Origin: Clostridia bacterium
GTDB taxonomy: Bacteria; Bacillota; Clostridia; Oscillospirales; Acutalibacteraceae
DNA length: 64,000 nucleotides
NCBI GenBank assembly: GCA_017473435.1
Contig: JAFULG010000003.1
Span: forward strand, 156,831 to 220,830
Direction of reading: 5' to 3'
Position numbers and translations under genes: made by a program. A model generated the notes under the pieces. It was not told the DNA's origin and searched no databases. It saw only the letters and a list, made by a program, of their open reading frames with translations. Below are positions 47,206-56,163 of this stretch, piece by piece (the stretch's first letter is position 1; each line of letters starts with the position of its first letter).

Positions 47206-48489
47206 ATGAAAAAAAACACAAAGGCCTCCTTAAGGCGCGACAGAATCAGAAAAAAATATAAATATGTTGACAGCAGCTTCATACTTTTCCTCATCACCAT
47301 TTTCCAGATAATCAGCTTTATTCCCGTTGCCTTTGCCGACGGTAGGTTTCATACCGAATCAGCAACAATGGCTTTTATCTATGTTGTCTTTGAATGGGTT
47401 TACATTATCTTTATGCAGACCGTTGTAAAAAAAGTCAACTTTGAGCTTGAGCTTATCGCCTTTTTCTTAAGCGGAATAGGCTTAAGCATAGCAGAAAGCG
47501 TCGAAGCCGGAGCAATGAAAATGCAGCTTATCACAATTGTTCTCGGCGTAATCGCATACGACGTGCTTTTATGGTTTATCAAGGACGTAAAAAGAGTAAT
47601 GTTCCTTCGTACCCCTCTTGCTGTTTTTACTCTTATATTCTTCGTAGGCAGTTTTGCTTTTATTTATCTTACAGGCAATGAAATCAACGGTGCATACAAC
47701 TGGATTTCCCTGGGCCCCATTTCCTTCCAGCCCTCAGAGCTTGTAAAAATCGCTTTCGTTTTTGTAGGCGCTGCAACTCTCGACAAAATGCTCACATCTA
47801 AAAATATTTATATGTATATCGCCTTTGCAATGGGCTGTATCGGTGTGCTTTTCCTTATGAAGGACTTCGGTACTGCGCTAATCTTCTTTTTCACCTTCAT
47901 TGTCATTGCGTTTATGCGCTCGGGCGATATACGTTCAATCGCTTTCATATGCGTAGCCGCAGTTATCGGTGCATTTCTTATTCTCTATTTCCGCCCTCAT
48001 GTTGCGGCACGTTTTGCAACCTACCGTCATATCTGGGAATACGCTTATGAGGAAGGCTATCAGCAGACGAGACTCCTGATTTACGCCGTAAGCGGCGGTC
48101 TTCAGGGCTTAGGAATAGGCAACGGACGGCTTCGCAATGTTTATGCAAGCACCACCGACCTTGTTTTCGGTATGCTTTGCGAGGAGCTTGGTCTTATTGT
48201 AGCCTTTGCTGTTGTTATCACCTTTGCAATACTTGTAATTTATGCAGTAAAGTGTGCAAAAAGCGCACCTTCAACCTTCTATTCAATTTCAGCCGCCGCG
48301 GCAGCTTCTCTTATACTCTTTCAGACCTGCCTTAATATTTTCGGCGTTACGGATATACTCCCGCTTACAGGCGTTACCCTCCCCTTCATAAGTGAAGGCG
48401 GCTCGAGTATGGTGTGCTGCTGGGCACTCTTCGCCTTTATCAAGGCGGCAGATATCCGCGCTTATCCTAACTTATATAAAACTACGTAA
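47206..48489 (+). CDS. SEDS peptidoglycan polymerase, FtsW/RodA/SpoVE family
   Basis: 427 residues, about ten helices. SEDS signatures: GAYNWISLGPISFQPSELVK near 163 (containing the catalytic-region Glu/Ser), LMKDFGTALIFFFTFI near 222, and the last block LPLTGVTLPFISEGGSSMV near 385. It polymerises lipid II glycan strands together with the transpeptidase encoded next. The position in an FHA-SEDS-PBP cluster fits the elongation or a sporulation/division form; which one cannot be told here. GGGAGGCGAC precedes the ATG. Confidence 0.93.
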   Translation: MKKNTKASLRRDRIRKKYKYVDSSFILFLITIFQIISFIPVAFADGRFHTESATMAFIYVVFEWVYIIFMQTVVKKVNFELELIAFFLSGIGLSIAESVEAGAMKMQLITIVLGVIAYDVLLWFIKDVKRVMFLRTPLAVFTLIFFVGSFAFIYLTGNEINGAYNWISLGPISFQPSELVKIAFVFVGAATLDKMLTSKNIYMYIAFAMGCIGVLFLMKDFGTALIFFFTFIVIAFMRSGDIRSIAFICVAAVIGAFLILYFRPHVAARFATYRHIWEYAYEEGYQQTRLLIYAVSGGLQGLGIGNGRLRNVYASTTDLVFGMLCEELGLIVAFAVVITFAILVIYAVKCAKSAPSTFYSISAAAAASLILFQTCLNIFGVTDILPLTGVTLPFISEGGSSMVCCWALFAFIKAADIRAYPNLYKTT

Positions 48490-48504
48490 AGGAGGTACGG
48501 CAAA

Positions 48505-49881
48505 ATGAAAAATACAACAAGAAGAGTGTACATTGTTCTGCTTCTTGTGGTCGCCTTCTTCGGCGGTCTGGGCTTTATGCTGTACACCTTTATTACCGAC
48601 GGTACAACCTGGGTTGCCGACAGAGGTAATGAGCATATTTACTCCGAGGGTAGTCTCACTGTAGCAGGTACAATATATGACCGTGAAGGTATACCTCTTA
48701 TTTCTACTGTTGACGGTGAGAGAATTTATCACGAGGACGAGGAGGTTCGCCGAGCCACACAGCACGTTATCGGTGACTCTGCAGGCTATATATCAACAGG
48801 TATACAGACTCTTTACCGCTCCAATCTTGTAGGCTACAACTTTGCAAACGGAATTTACGGCGTTCTTTCCTCAGACAGAGGCTGTGATATAAGACTTACT
48901 ATCGATGCCGATGTTTCAGCCGCCGCCTATGATGCAATGGACGGAAACAAGGGAACGGTTATCGTTTACAACTACAAAACAGGTCAGACCGTTTGTATGG
49001 TTTCTGCCCCCAACTTTGACCCCCTTGACGTTCCTGATGATATCGACACAGATACAAGCGGTAAATATGACGGTATCTATCTTAACAGAGCAATATCCGG
49101 CGTTTTCACACCCGGCTCAACCTTCAAGGTTGTAACAGCAATCTGTGCGATTGAAAATGTTCCCGATCTGTACAGCAAGACGTTTAACTGTACCGGTAAA
49201 TATACAACCGGCACCGGTGAAGGCAACGGCAACGTTATCTGTCACAGCACTCACGGAAAAATCACCTTCGAGGAAGGTCTTAACTATTCCTGCAATGTAG
49301 TTTTCGGAACGGTAGCAAACTATCTCGGAGCCGAAAAGCTTACAGAAACCGTTCGTAAATTAGGCTTCGGTGAAAATGTTACTATAAGTAAGGCTGACGC
49401 TGTACGCAGCACCTTTGACCTTAGCGGCAGCACCCGTCTTGATGTAGGCTGGGCAGGTATCGGTCAGTACACCACCCTTGTAAATCCCTGCCAGATGCTT
49501 ATGCTTATGGGTGGCATTGCCAACGGCGGAAAAGCAATGATCCCCTATCTTGTTGAAAGTTCCTCCGAGCTTGTCGATATAAAAGGCAAAGTAAACACAG
49601 CCTTCAACCTTTCACCCGAAACCGCTTCACAAATCAAAAAGCTGCTTCGCTCAAACGTTGAAAACTACTATGGCGACGAGCTTTTTCCCGGCCTTGAAAT
49701 GTGCGGAAAAACCGGAACGGCTGAGGTTCCCCCTGACGAGGATCACGCATGGTTTGTCGGCTTCTCACAAAGACCCGACTTCCCTTACGCTGTTGTTGTC
49801 TGCCTTGAAAACGGCGGCTCCGGCTATGATGATGCTATCCCTGTTGCAAACGCTGTGCTTCAGGCACTGGATGAAGATTAA
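48505..49881 (+). CDS. class B penicillin-binding protein (PBP2/PbpA-like)
   Basis: 458 residues, short for a class B PBP and like the PbpA type found beside FHA and RodA genes. One N-terminal anchor helix (about 8-30) is followed by a small dimerisation region and the transpeptidase domain (about 150-455). Active-site motifs are PGSTFKVVTA near 204 (SxxK), NYSCNVVFG near 258 (SxN) and CGKTGTAEVPP near 398 (KTG). It cross-links peptidoglycan made by the SEDS partner; beta-lactams would target it. AAAGGAGG precedes the ATG. Confidence 0.93.
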   Translation: MKNTTRRVYIVLLLVVAFFGGLGFMLYTFITDGTTWVADRGNEHIYSEGSLTVAGTIYDREGIPLISTVDGERIYHEDEEVRRATQHVIGDSAGYISTGIQTLYRSNLVGYNFANGIYGVLSSDRGCDIRLTIDADVSAAAYDAMDGNKGTVIVYNYKTGQTVCMVSAPNFDPLDVPDDIDTDTSGKYDGIYLNRAISGVFTPGSTFKVVTAICAIENVPDLYSKTFNCTGKYTTGTGEGNGNVICHSTHGKITFEEGLNYSCNVVFGTVANYLGAEKLTETVRKLGFGENVTISKADAVRSTFDLSGSTRLDVGWAGIGQYTTLVNPCQMLMLMGGIANGGKAMIPYLVESSSELVDIKGKVNTAFNLSPETASQIKKLLRSNVENYYGDELFPGLEMCGKTGTAEVPPDEDHAWFVGFSQRPDFPYAVVVCLENGGSGYDDAIPVANAVLQALDED

Positions 49882-49905
49882 ACAAACCACAAAGGATGTA
49901 TTATA

Positions 49906-51270
49906 ATGAGTGATACAATAGCTGCCCTTTCCACGCCCCTTGCACCCGGCGGAATAGGTGTTATCAGAATATCGGGCGATGATGCAATAGCCGTTGCCGA
50001 TAAGGTAATAAAAACAACCTCAGGCAAGCCGCTTACATCGCTTAAAGGCTATACAGCTGCCCACGGCAAGGCTTATGACGGTGAAGAGCTTCTCGACGAA
50101 TGTGTAGCCCTTGTTTTCCGCGCACCTAAGAGCTATACGGGCGAAGATACGGTTGAAATCTCCTGCCACGGCGGTGTACTTGTTACGAGCAAGGTTTTAA
50201 GAGCTGCTCTTAACGCGGGTGCCCGTGCCGCTGAAGGAGGAGAATTTACAAAACGTGCCTTTCTTAACGGTAAAATGGATTTATCCGAAGCTGAGGCTGT
50301 TATGAGTCTTATAAGTGCAAAGGGTGAAGGCGGAATGAAAGCAGCCCTTACTGCCCTTGACGGAGCATTAAGCAAAAAGATTGATGCCTACTGCAATATA
50401 CTCATCTCAGCGGCAGCAAATATGGCCGCCTGGGTAGACTATCCTGACGACGAAATTCCCGACCTCGACTTTGATGTACTTCGTATAAGCCTTAACGAGG
50501 TATATGAGGGACTTGACGGACTTCTTTGCAAATTCGACGCAGGTAAGGCTCTGACTGACGGAATTGAAACTGCCATTGTCGGAAAGCCCAATGTAGGTAA
50601 ATCTGCACTTATGAATATGCTTTCAGGCTTCAGACGTTCAATAGTTACGGATATAGCCGGTACAACCCGAGACGTTATTGAAGAAACGGTAAGGGTCGGA
50701 AGAGTTATACTCAACCTTGCAGATACAGCAGGCATCCGTGAAAGCGAGGATGCGGTTGAAAGCATCGGTGTTGAGCTTGCAAAGAAAAAAATTGAAAAAG
50801 CCGGTCTTATTCTTGCCGTTTTCGATGTTTCAAGAGGACTTGATGAAAGCGACGATGAAATCCTTGAGCTTTGTAAAGGCAGAGAGGTTATCGGAGTAAT
50901 CAATAAGACAGACCTTCCGCGCAAGGCCGACATAGAAAAAATAAAAGCCGGCATTAAAGAAGTTATTTTCACAAGCGCCCTTAAGGGTGACGGTGAAAAG
51001 GAGCTTTCCGACGCTATCGAAAGAGCTCTCGGCACAGATAAAATTGACACCTCACAAGCGATGCTTACCACGGAAAGACAGAGAAGAAGCGCCGAAAAAG
51101 CACTTTCCTCCATAAAAGAAGCCATTGATGCCGTTGATATGGGTATGACAATGGATGCAGTAAATGTATGCATCGACTCTGCAATTGAATGTCTGCTTGA
51201 GCTTACAGGCAAAAAAGCAAGAGAAGCCGTTGTTGACGAGGTGTTCTCACAATTCTGCGTAGGCAAATAA
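49906..51270 (+). CDS. mnmE: tRNA modification GTPase MnmE
   Basis: 454 residues, full length. With MnmG it makes the 5-carboxymethylaminomethyl group on U34 of certain tRNAs. The N-terminal formyl-folate domain begins DTIAALSTPLAPGGIGVIRI. The G domain carries VGKPNVGKSALMNML near 226, TTRDVIEE, LADTAGIRESEDAVE near 270 and INKTDLPRK near 330. It ends with the required FCVGK (Cys of the active C-terminus). No mnmG is in the window. Its stop is 10 bases before the next ATG, so the SDR gene is in the same transcript. Confidence 0.97.
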   Translation: MSDTIAALSTPLAPGGIGVIRISGDDAIAVADKVIKTTSGKPLTSLKGYTAAHGKAYDGEELLDECVALVFRAPKSYTGEDTVEISCHGGVLVTSKVLRAALNAGARAAEGGEFTKRAFLNGKMDLSEAEAVMSLISAKGEGGMKAALTALDGALSKKIDAYCNILISAAANMAAWVDYPDDEIPDLDFDVLRISLNEVYEGLDGLLCKFDAGKALTDGIETAIVGKPNVGKSALMNMLSGFRRSIVTDIAGTTRDVIEETVRVGRVILNLADTAGIRESEDAVESIGVELAKKKIEKAGLILAVFDVSRGLDESDDEILELCKGREVIGVINKTDLPRKADIEKIKAGIKEVIFTSALKGDGEKELSDAIERALGTDKIDTSQAMLTTERQRRSAEKALSSIKEAIDAVDMGMTMDAVNVCIDSAIECLLELTGKKAREAVVDEVFSQFCVGK

Positions 51271-51280
51271 GGTGAAATAT

Positions 51281-52021
51281 ATGAAAAATAAAACTGCAGT
51301 TGTAACGGGAGCCTCCGGCGGAATAGGCGAAGCTATTTGCCGAATTCTTGCAAAGGAAGGCTATGATATAATTATCCACTACAACAAAAACGAAGAAAAG
51401 GCAAAAGAACTGGCAGAAAGCATAAAAGCTGAAAACGGCGTAGAAGCCGTATGCTCGGGCTGTGACCTCAGCTTTTGCGGTGCAGGTAAGCAGCTCGGCG
51501 AAAAAATTAAGAAACTTACCGACAGAGTGGATTTACTTGTCAATAATGCAGGGCTTTCCCTTGTCGGCGTTTTTCAAAGCATACCAAGCGAAAGCGTTGC
51601 AAGGCTTATGAATGTTAACCTTAACAATGCAATGGAGCTTACTTCAGAGCTTCTCCCCCTTATGATAAGGGAACAAAGAGGTAATATAATCAACGTTTCC
51701 TCTGTGTGGGGTATTACAGGCGGCTCTTGCGAGGTACATTACAGTGCATCAAAGGCAGGACTTATCGGCTTTACAAAGGCTCTTGCCAAAGAAGTCGGCA
51801 CAAGCGGAATAAGGGTTAACTGTGTTGCTCCCGGTTTTATTGAAACTGAAATGAACTCTTGCTTTGATGAAGCGGATGTCCGCGGTGTGATTGAAGAGAC
51901 TCCTCTTTGCCGTACAGGCAAACCTGAAGACGTTGCCGAGCTTGTAGCTTTTCTTGCAAGCGATAAGTCAGGCTTTATCACAGGGCAGGTTATAGGTATA
52001 GACGGCGGTCTCGGAATATAA
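51281..52021 (+). CDS. short-chain dehydrogenase, FabG-like
   Basis: 246 residues from ATG 51281 (AAGGTGA 5 bases upstream; a GTG at 51272 is in frame but inside the ribosome site). The NADP-binding loop is VVTGASGGIGEAICRIL near 7; NNAGLSLVGVF is near 88; the catalytic Ser/Tyr/Lys is in NVSSVWGITGGSCEVHYSAS-K near 138-158; and the C-terminal FLASDKSGFITGQVIGIDGG is typical of 3-oxoacyl-ACP reductases. It stands with mnmE rather than fab genes, so the substrate may not be acyl-ACP. Confidence 0.9.
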   Translation: MKNKTAVVTGASGGIGEAICRILAKEGYDIIIHYNKNEEKAKELAESIKAENGVEAVCSGCDLSFCGAGKQLGEKIKKLTDRVDLLVNNAGLSLVGVFQSIPSESVARLMNVNLNNAMELTSELLPLMIREQRGNIINVSSVWGITGGSCEVHYSASKAGLIGFTKALAKEVGTSGIRVNCVAPGFIETEMNSCFDEADVRGVIEETPLCRTGKPEDVAELVAFLASDKSGFITGQVIGIDGGLGI

Positions 52022-52087
52022 AAAAAGTTTTGGTCAAGCTTTTACAAAAGCTTGTAGGGGTTTCAGGGGCAACGCCCCCTGACATCA
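52022..52087 (+). repeat. 3'-end structured repeat, family R2, copy 2
   Basis: It starts directly at the stop of the SDR gene: AAAGTTTTGGTCAAGCTTTT-AC-AAAAGCTTG, then a TAGGGG spacer and the hairpin TCAGGGGGC-like TTTCAGGGGC-AAC-GCCCCCTGA. Same blocks and order as at 6557-6729 behind spoIIE, where a third hairpin is inserted. Confidence 0.7.
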
Positions 52088-52098
52088 TTATAAAAAAA

Positions 52099-52137
52099 CA
52101 AGGCAGGTGTTAAAAAACGCAACACCTGCCTTTACTT
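52099..52137 (+). terminator. terminator after the mnmE-SDR operon
   Basis: AAGGCAGGTGTT pairs with AACACCTGCCTT around AAAAAACGC, followed by TACTTAT; preceded by an A-run, so it may also serve the leftward strand. Confidence 0.75.
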
Positions 52138-52148
52138 ATATAATATTG

Positions 52149-52206
52149 TTTTTTCGCTCGCCGCGGGGCGTTACTTTTTTTGAAAAAAAGTAACCAAAAA
52201 ACTTTA
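52149..52206 (-). repeat. 3'-end structured repeat, family R3, copy 3
   Basis: On the minus strand it overlaps the TAA of the TrmO gene: TAAAGTTTTTTGG, hairpin GTTACTTTTTTT/AAAAAAAGTAAC, then GCCCCGCGGCGAGCGAAAAA. Same flanks as copies 1 and 2. Confidence 0.7.
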
Positions 52207-52875
52207 CTTGTTTTCCACACTTATTACGGTGAGTGTTTTTCCATCAACTTTAAACCTCACCTCATACTGTGCAAATCTCATCCCGTATTCCCTCTCAGGA
52301 TCATTCTGATAAGAAGGTCTCGGATCAGCCGCAAGCACAGCCTTAAGTGCCTCTCGCTTGCCCTCATTCACTCTTTTGAGCAAATCTGACGGGAACTCCA
52401 CCTCAAGCCGCCTTTCTTCAAGACTCTCGGTAAAACCTCCGACCGCATCCGGTATGCTGTCAGCATAAGGCAGGTAGGGCTTTATATCATATATCGGTGT
52501 ACCGTCAAGAAGGTCTGCACCGCTGACATGAAGAATAACACCCTCCTTTTCAGAAAATTCCACACCTTCAAGCTTAAGTGCGGAAAGACCAACTGAATTA
52601 GGCCGGAAGGGTGAGCGTGTTGCAAACACTCCCATTCTTTTGTTACCGCCCAAAAGAGGCGGTCTGACCGTTGGTGACCACTCTTCTCTCACCGCCTCGG
52701 AAAACTTCCACAGCACCCATATATGAGAAAAATCCTCAAGTCCTCTGAATGCCTCGGGAATATTGTACTCCTTTTCAAAAAGGATTCTCCCCTCGCTCTC
52801 CTTTACAAGTCTGCTCTGCCTCGGTATGCCAAACTTTTCTTTAAAATCCGTTTCAATGTGTCCTATTATTTTCAT
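52204..52875 (-). CDS. trmO: tRNA (t6A37) N6-methyltransferase, TrmO/TsaA family
   Basis: 223 residues. TrmO methylates N6 of threonylcarbamoyl-adenosine 37 in certain tRNAs using SAM. The motifs DFKEKFGIPRQSRLVKESEG near 10, GLEDFSHIWVLWKFSEA near 45, and the signature RMGVFATRSPFRPNSVGLSA near 80 followed by VSGADLLDGTPIYDIKPYLP near 115 are diagnostic. The C-terminal extension (about 150-223) is the usual small domain. It starts where the SdpI-family gene ends (4-base overlap ATGA), probably one transcript with the SdpR/SdpI genes. Confidence 0.93.
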   Translation of the reverse strand: MKIIGHIETDFKEKFGIPRQSRLVKESEGRILFEKEYNIPEAFRGLEDFSHIWVLWKFSEAVREEWSPTVRPPLLGGNKRMGVFATRSPFRPNSVGLSALKLEGVEFSEKEGVILHVSGADLLDGTPIYDIKPYLPYADSIPDAVGGFTESLEERRLEVEFPSDLLKRVNEGKREALKAVLAADPRPSYQNDPEREYGMRFAQYEVRFKVDGKTLTVISVENK

Positions 52876-53516
52876 TCTGATTTATCCTTTTTCTTCTTAA
52901 AAAGTAAATAGCTGTAAACTGTAGGAACAAGTACCATAACGACAACAATTGTAAAGAAAATGACGGGACTTTCCAAAAATGACGTTGCGATAATAACAAG
53001 ACCGCCGATAAACCAGAGCTTACCTGCAAGAGTATGAGTCTTGTTCCAGTTTTCAGCATCCTCAAGTGTCCAGGGAAGCTTGATTCCTACAGTATATGAC
53101 TGCTTACACTTGGGCAGATAGTTACCTGATACGGTGAAAATGAGTCCCATAAAGAGTATCACAAAAAGACCGATACGCATTTCCTTTCCCAAAGCATAAG
53201 GATAAATCATAGCGCATATAAGAAGGCTCACTGCGGGGATTATATAAAGCACAAGTGTAAAAATCTTATCATTGATGCTTTTCATTTTAGGGTCAATTTT
53301 TGTTGCAAAAATGCACACAATATGCATTGCAAGCATCATAAGAGGTATACCGAAAACAGCAAAGGCCTTACTGCTGTAGCCATCAGGCTGATTGTTCAAT
53401 CCGAAATGAGTAGGAATTTCCATAGGAAGCTTATCCCAGAGAACGATTCCGACTATCATCGGTGCAAGGGTAAGAATTGAAGTAATAATTATTGTTTTAA
53501 TATGCTTTTTAATCAT
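52872..53516 (-). CDS. SdpI-family membrane protein
   Basis: 214 residues from ATG 53516, picked because AAAGGAG lies 9 bases upstream; the frame extends further inside the upstream gene. Six hydrophobic segments; the SdpI/DUF1648 mark is LPMEIPTHFGLNNQPDGYSS near 30, with a second block YLPKCKQSYTVGIKLPWTLE near 132 followed by WNKTHTLAGKLWFIGG. SdpI gives immunity to the SdpC killing peptide in Bacillus and also acts in signalling to SdpR. No sdpABC toxin genes are present, so this is likely a defensive or signalling orphan. It overlaps the sdpR-like gene by 8 bases. Confidence 0.88.
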   Translation of the reverse strand: MIKKHIKTIIITSILTLAPMIVGIVLWDKLPMEIPTHFGLNNQPDGYSSKAFAVFGIPLMMLAMHIVCIFATKIDPKMKSINDKIFTLVLYIIPAVSLLICAMIYPYALGKEMRIGLFVILFMGLIFTVSGNYLPKCKQSYTVGIKLPWTLEDAENWNKTHTLAGKLWFIGGLVIIATSFLESPVIFFTIVVVMVLVPTVYSYLLFKKKKDKSE

Positions 53517-53784
53517 CAATATCATCTCCTTTAAGCGTTTTAATCCAAAGCATAATTTCTTCAAGCACGGAAGCGTTGAGCTCATAGTAAATATATTTCC
53601 CCTCACGCTCATCTCTTATAAGATCGGCATCCTTTAAAACGGAAAGGTGTCTTGAAATTGCCGCCCCCGTAACGGGAAAGGCCTCCGCAATTTCACCTGC
53701 GGATTTTCTGCCTTGCTTTAAAAGAGTGAGAATATCACGCCTTGTTTTGTCCGAAAGAGCCTTCATTGTGTTGTTTATGCTCAT
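53509..53784 (-). CDS. ArsR-family repressor, SdpR-like
   Basis: 91 residues, winged helix (MKALSDKTRRDILTLLKQGR then SAGEIAEAFPVTGAAISRHL, EGKYIYYELN). It lacks the metal-binding Cys of ArsR proteins, as SdpR does. In Bacillus, SdpI sequesters SdpR to relieve repression of their own operon; the overlapping gene order here is the same. A dyad at 53815-53838 next to its promoter is the likely operator. GAGGTAATCGC precedes the ATG. Confidence 0.9.
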   Translation of the reverse strand: MSINNTMKALSDKTRRDILTLLKQGRKSAGEIAEAFPVTGAAISRHLSVLKDADLIRDEREGKYIYYELNASVLEEIMLWIKTLKGDDIDD

Positions 53785-53814
53785 TGCGATTACCTCCTCA
53801 CAACAGTTTATTTA

Positions 53815-53867
53815 ACATTTAACTTAAATGTTAAATGTATTATAACACGCACTTTTTCTTTTGTCAA
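53815..53867 (-). promoter_or_regulatory. promoter and operator of the SdpR/SdpI operon
   Basis: On the minus strand TTGACA (plus 53862-53867), 17 bases, TATAAT (plus 53839-53844). Immediately downstream a dyad ACATTTAAC/GTTAAATGT (53815-53838, 6-base centre) sits over the transcription start, as expected for SdpR autorepression. Confidence 0.8.
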
Positions 53868-53876
53868 CACCTTTCA

Positions 53877-53914
53877 TAAAAAAATACAGGCTGTCCACAA
53901 GAACAGCCTGTAAA
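53877..53914 (-). terminator. terminator of the GH43 gene
   Basis: TACAGGCTGT (53885-53894) pairs with ACAGCCTGTA (53903-53912); on the minus strand a T-run follows. Confidence 0.85.
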
Positions 53915-53926
53915 TTCAATTCAAAA

Positions 53927-55000
53927 TCAGTCAGGAATTTCCTGCACACCATACGCCTCAACCAATGCGTAATACTCTGCTTCGCTGATTGAAACAACGG
54001 AGCCGTGACGGGGCTTAAGGTGATTGACGCTGTAAAGCGCTCTGCGGAACTGACGGTAGTTTTCAAAGTCGCGGGTCATCTGTGCAAAGAAGGTGCCCTC
54101 ACTGTACTCGTCCATAATCATCATCCATGCATTTGTGCCGTTGATGCGGTACATTGTACTGCCCTCAACGCCGTACCAGTTAAGTGAGCAGATTGTATAA
54201 TCCTCATTAAAGGGACCGGTTGCACTCTTTGATCTTACATAGGCAATCTTCTGAGTAAGGTCCTCCTTGAAGAAGAGGTAATAGTAGCCGTCCTTCTCAT
54301 TGTAAATCATATCGCCGTCAATGCACTGCACACCGTCATATTTCCAGCCGTCCTCTCTGACGCCAGCCTCGGTGCGTCTGCCGTAAAGATATTCGGGGTC
54401 GGAGAAGGTCTTGAAATCTGTAGTATAAAGATAATAATGCTGTGCAATATCCTCGTTTTCGGGAGTTGCAGGGTCATCCCACTCAGAAAGTGCAAGGTAT
54501 ACCATATACTTGCCCACAGCCTCGTCATAAATCACCTGGGGTGCCCATGCTCTGTTGCAGTTTTCAAAGCCTTCAAAATCACGGAAATCTAAAAGGAACT
54601 CGTTCTCCCAGTTGATAAGGTCGTAGCTCTTCCAGAAAATAATTCTGTGGTTTGAGGTCCAGCCGTCAAGAGCGTTCATATCCGTTGCAACAATGTAATA
54701 GCAGTCCTTGCCGTTTTCGTCAACAGCCTTGAAAATATAAGGGTCACGGACACAGCCTGTACCCTTGGTCTGCTCAATGATTGCCTTGTTGTCGTTGAGA
54801 GCCTCAAAGTTGTAGCCGTCGGTGCTGACAGCAAGGTGAATCTGCTGCTCGTCAACTTCGTTACCTGTAAAGTAACAGAAAAGGTATGCACCGTATCTGC
54901 TTACTGCAGGGTAAGCGTAATCATTGAAGCAATAGTTAAAAAGGTTAACAACGACCATAAGCATTGCCATCATATAGCGTGTAAATTTCATTATGCTCAT
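53927..55000 (-). CDS. GH43-like glycoside hydrolase, membrane-anchored or secreted
   Basis: 357 residues. An N-terminal hydrophobic segment (about 8-25) serves as signal or anchor. The five-bladed propeller pattern of GH43/GH117-like enzymes is visible: CVRDPYIFKAV near 84 (catalytic-base Asp in RDPYI), NRAWAPQVIYDEAVGKYMVY near 149 (pKa-modulating region), and YGVEGSTMYRING near 278 with the likely acid Glu. Substrates are arabino- or galacto-type side chains; this cannot be fixed here. AAAGGAG precedes the ATG. It stands alone, closed by a terminator. Confidence 0.8.
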   Translation of the reverse strand: MSIMKFTRYMMAMLMVVVNLFNYCFNDYAYPAVSRYGAYLFCYFTGNEVDEQQIHLAVSTDGYNFEALNDNKAIIEQTKGTGCVRDPYIFKAVDENGKDCYYIVATDMNALDGWTSNHRIIFWKSYDLINWENEFLLDFRDFEGFENCNRAWAPQVIYDEAVGKYMVYLALSEWDDPATPENEDIAQHYYLYTTDFKTFSDPEYLYGRRTEAGVREDGWKYDGVQCIDGDMIYNEKDGYYYLFFKEDLTQKIAYVRSKSATGPFNEDYTICSLNWYGVEGSTMYRINGTNAWMMIMDEYSEGTFFAQMTRDFENYRQFRRALYSVNHLKPRHGSVVSISEAEYYALVEAYGVQEIPD

Positions 55001-55077
55001 TTTATTTCTCCTTTGTTATGTTTTGGAAAATTATAACATTAAACCTTTGAAAAATCAAACACTTAAAAAAAACGTTC

Positions 55078-56019
55078 TTACTGTTTAACGAGCTTCTTCA
55101 TTTCTTTTTTCAGCCTTGCAAAATTCAGATCCTCCCAGAGCGGCACAATGTGTCCGCCCTTGAGCCTCATTGAGGCTTCGAGCAGTGCACCGTAATAGGC
55201 AACCCTGAAATCGGTATACTTGCTTGCTCCGCATCTTCTTTTATAGGTTTCATAAAGTCCGTAGGCATCGCCCCACATATTGCGGAACTGGAACAGGTCA
55301 TATTCTCTGTCCGCCCATATACTGCCGCAGGGGTCAATGAAAGCGATCAGCTTCAATGTTTTCGGGTCAGCCATAATGTTCATTATATTAAGGTCGGCGT
55401 GAATAAGCACGGGCTCTGTCTTTTCTTGCGTAAGCTTGTTGAAAAGCTCCGTCGCCTCAACAAGGAGCTCCATTTTCTTTTTGCTGAACTTGCCCTTGTC
55501 TGACAACTCCTTAAGAGCCTTAAGCCACGGCTCCTGTCTTTCAGCCTTGTAAAAACCGTACCAGCTATCATAAACAGGGTTTGACAATGAGCCGAATTTA
55601 TCGTTTTTAACGCTGTGCCATTCGAGCATACCCGAAATAACATCCTCGGCAAACTGCTGCTTCTGTGCCTTGCTTTTGAGCAAAAACATGGGATTGAGCA
55701 CATTCTGTCCCTCAACAAAGCTCATTGCAAGAACTGCAGTATTATCATCCTCGTATGTAAAAAGCACCTCGGGCATTTTAACGCTTGTATTTTTTGCAAG
55801 CAGCTCTAACTGATAGGCCTCCTCTTTGTTCATATCGGAAAGCTTGTAGCCCTTGACGGCAATCACTCCACCGTCGGAAAGGGTGACCTTGTAAACTCTG
55901 CCGTAGCTGCCGCCACCGATAAATTTGAAATTCACCGCTTTTTTATTAAGCTTTTCGGATATAACACCGGGCAGAAGTGACATCAGGTGCTTGTCGCTGT
56001 TATCAAGAAATTTCATCAT
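55078..56019 (-). CDS. APH-fold phosphotransferase (small-molecule kinase)
   Basis: 313 residues. The Gly-rich loop GGGSYGRVYKV near 36, the ATP lysine in GVIAVKGYKLSD near 52, the catalytic loop LIHADLNIMNIMADP near 217 and the metal site IAFIDPCGSIWADREYDLFQ near 237 are all in place, so it should be active. It belongs with fructosamine kinase- or aminoglycoside phosphotransferase-like enzymes; the substrate is unknown. GAGGAAAA precedes the ATG. It is divergent from the membrane protein gene at 56195 and not linked to a resistance cluster. Confidence 0.82.
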   Translation of the reverse strand: MMKFLDNSDKHLMSLLPGVISEKLNKKAVNFKFIGGGSYGRVYKVTLSDGGVIAVKGYKLSDMNKEEAYQLELLAKNTSVKMPEVLFTYEDDNTAVLAMSFVEGQNVLNPMFLLKSKAQKQQFAEDVISGMLEWHSVKNDKFGSLSNPVYDSWYGFYKAERQEPWLKALKELSDKGKFSKKKMELLVEATELFNKLTQEKTEPVLIHADLNIMNIMADPKTLKLIAFIDPCGSIWADREYDLFQFRNMWGDAYGLYETYKRRCGASKYTDFRVAYYGALLEASMRLKGGHIVPLWEDLNFARLKKEMKKLVKQ

Positions 56020-56134
56020 TTTTCCTCCGTTGTTTTTTTACTATATTAACATAAAAATATATTTTTTGCAATTAAGAGGCATTAAAAATATCAAAACACA
56101 TACTTTTCACCTCCGAAAAGTATCAAACTTAACA

Positions 56135-56163
56135 TTTACAAAGATTTTTCTCCGTGCTATAAT
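56135..56163 (+). promoter_or_regulatory. sigma-A promoter of the membrane protein gene
   Basis: TTTACA (56135-56140), 17 bases, TATAAT (56158-56163), 31 bases before ATG 56195. A 9-pair hairpin ATACTTTTC/GAAAAGTAT lies just upstream (56100-56123) and may be an operator. Confidence 0.7.

Noticed and set aside
52872-53784. Complete cannibalism (Sdp) toxin system
   Set aside because: SdpI and SdpR homologues are present but no SdpA, SdpB or SdpC-like gene adjoins them.
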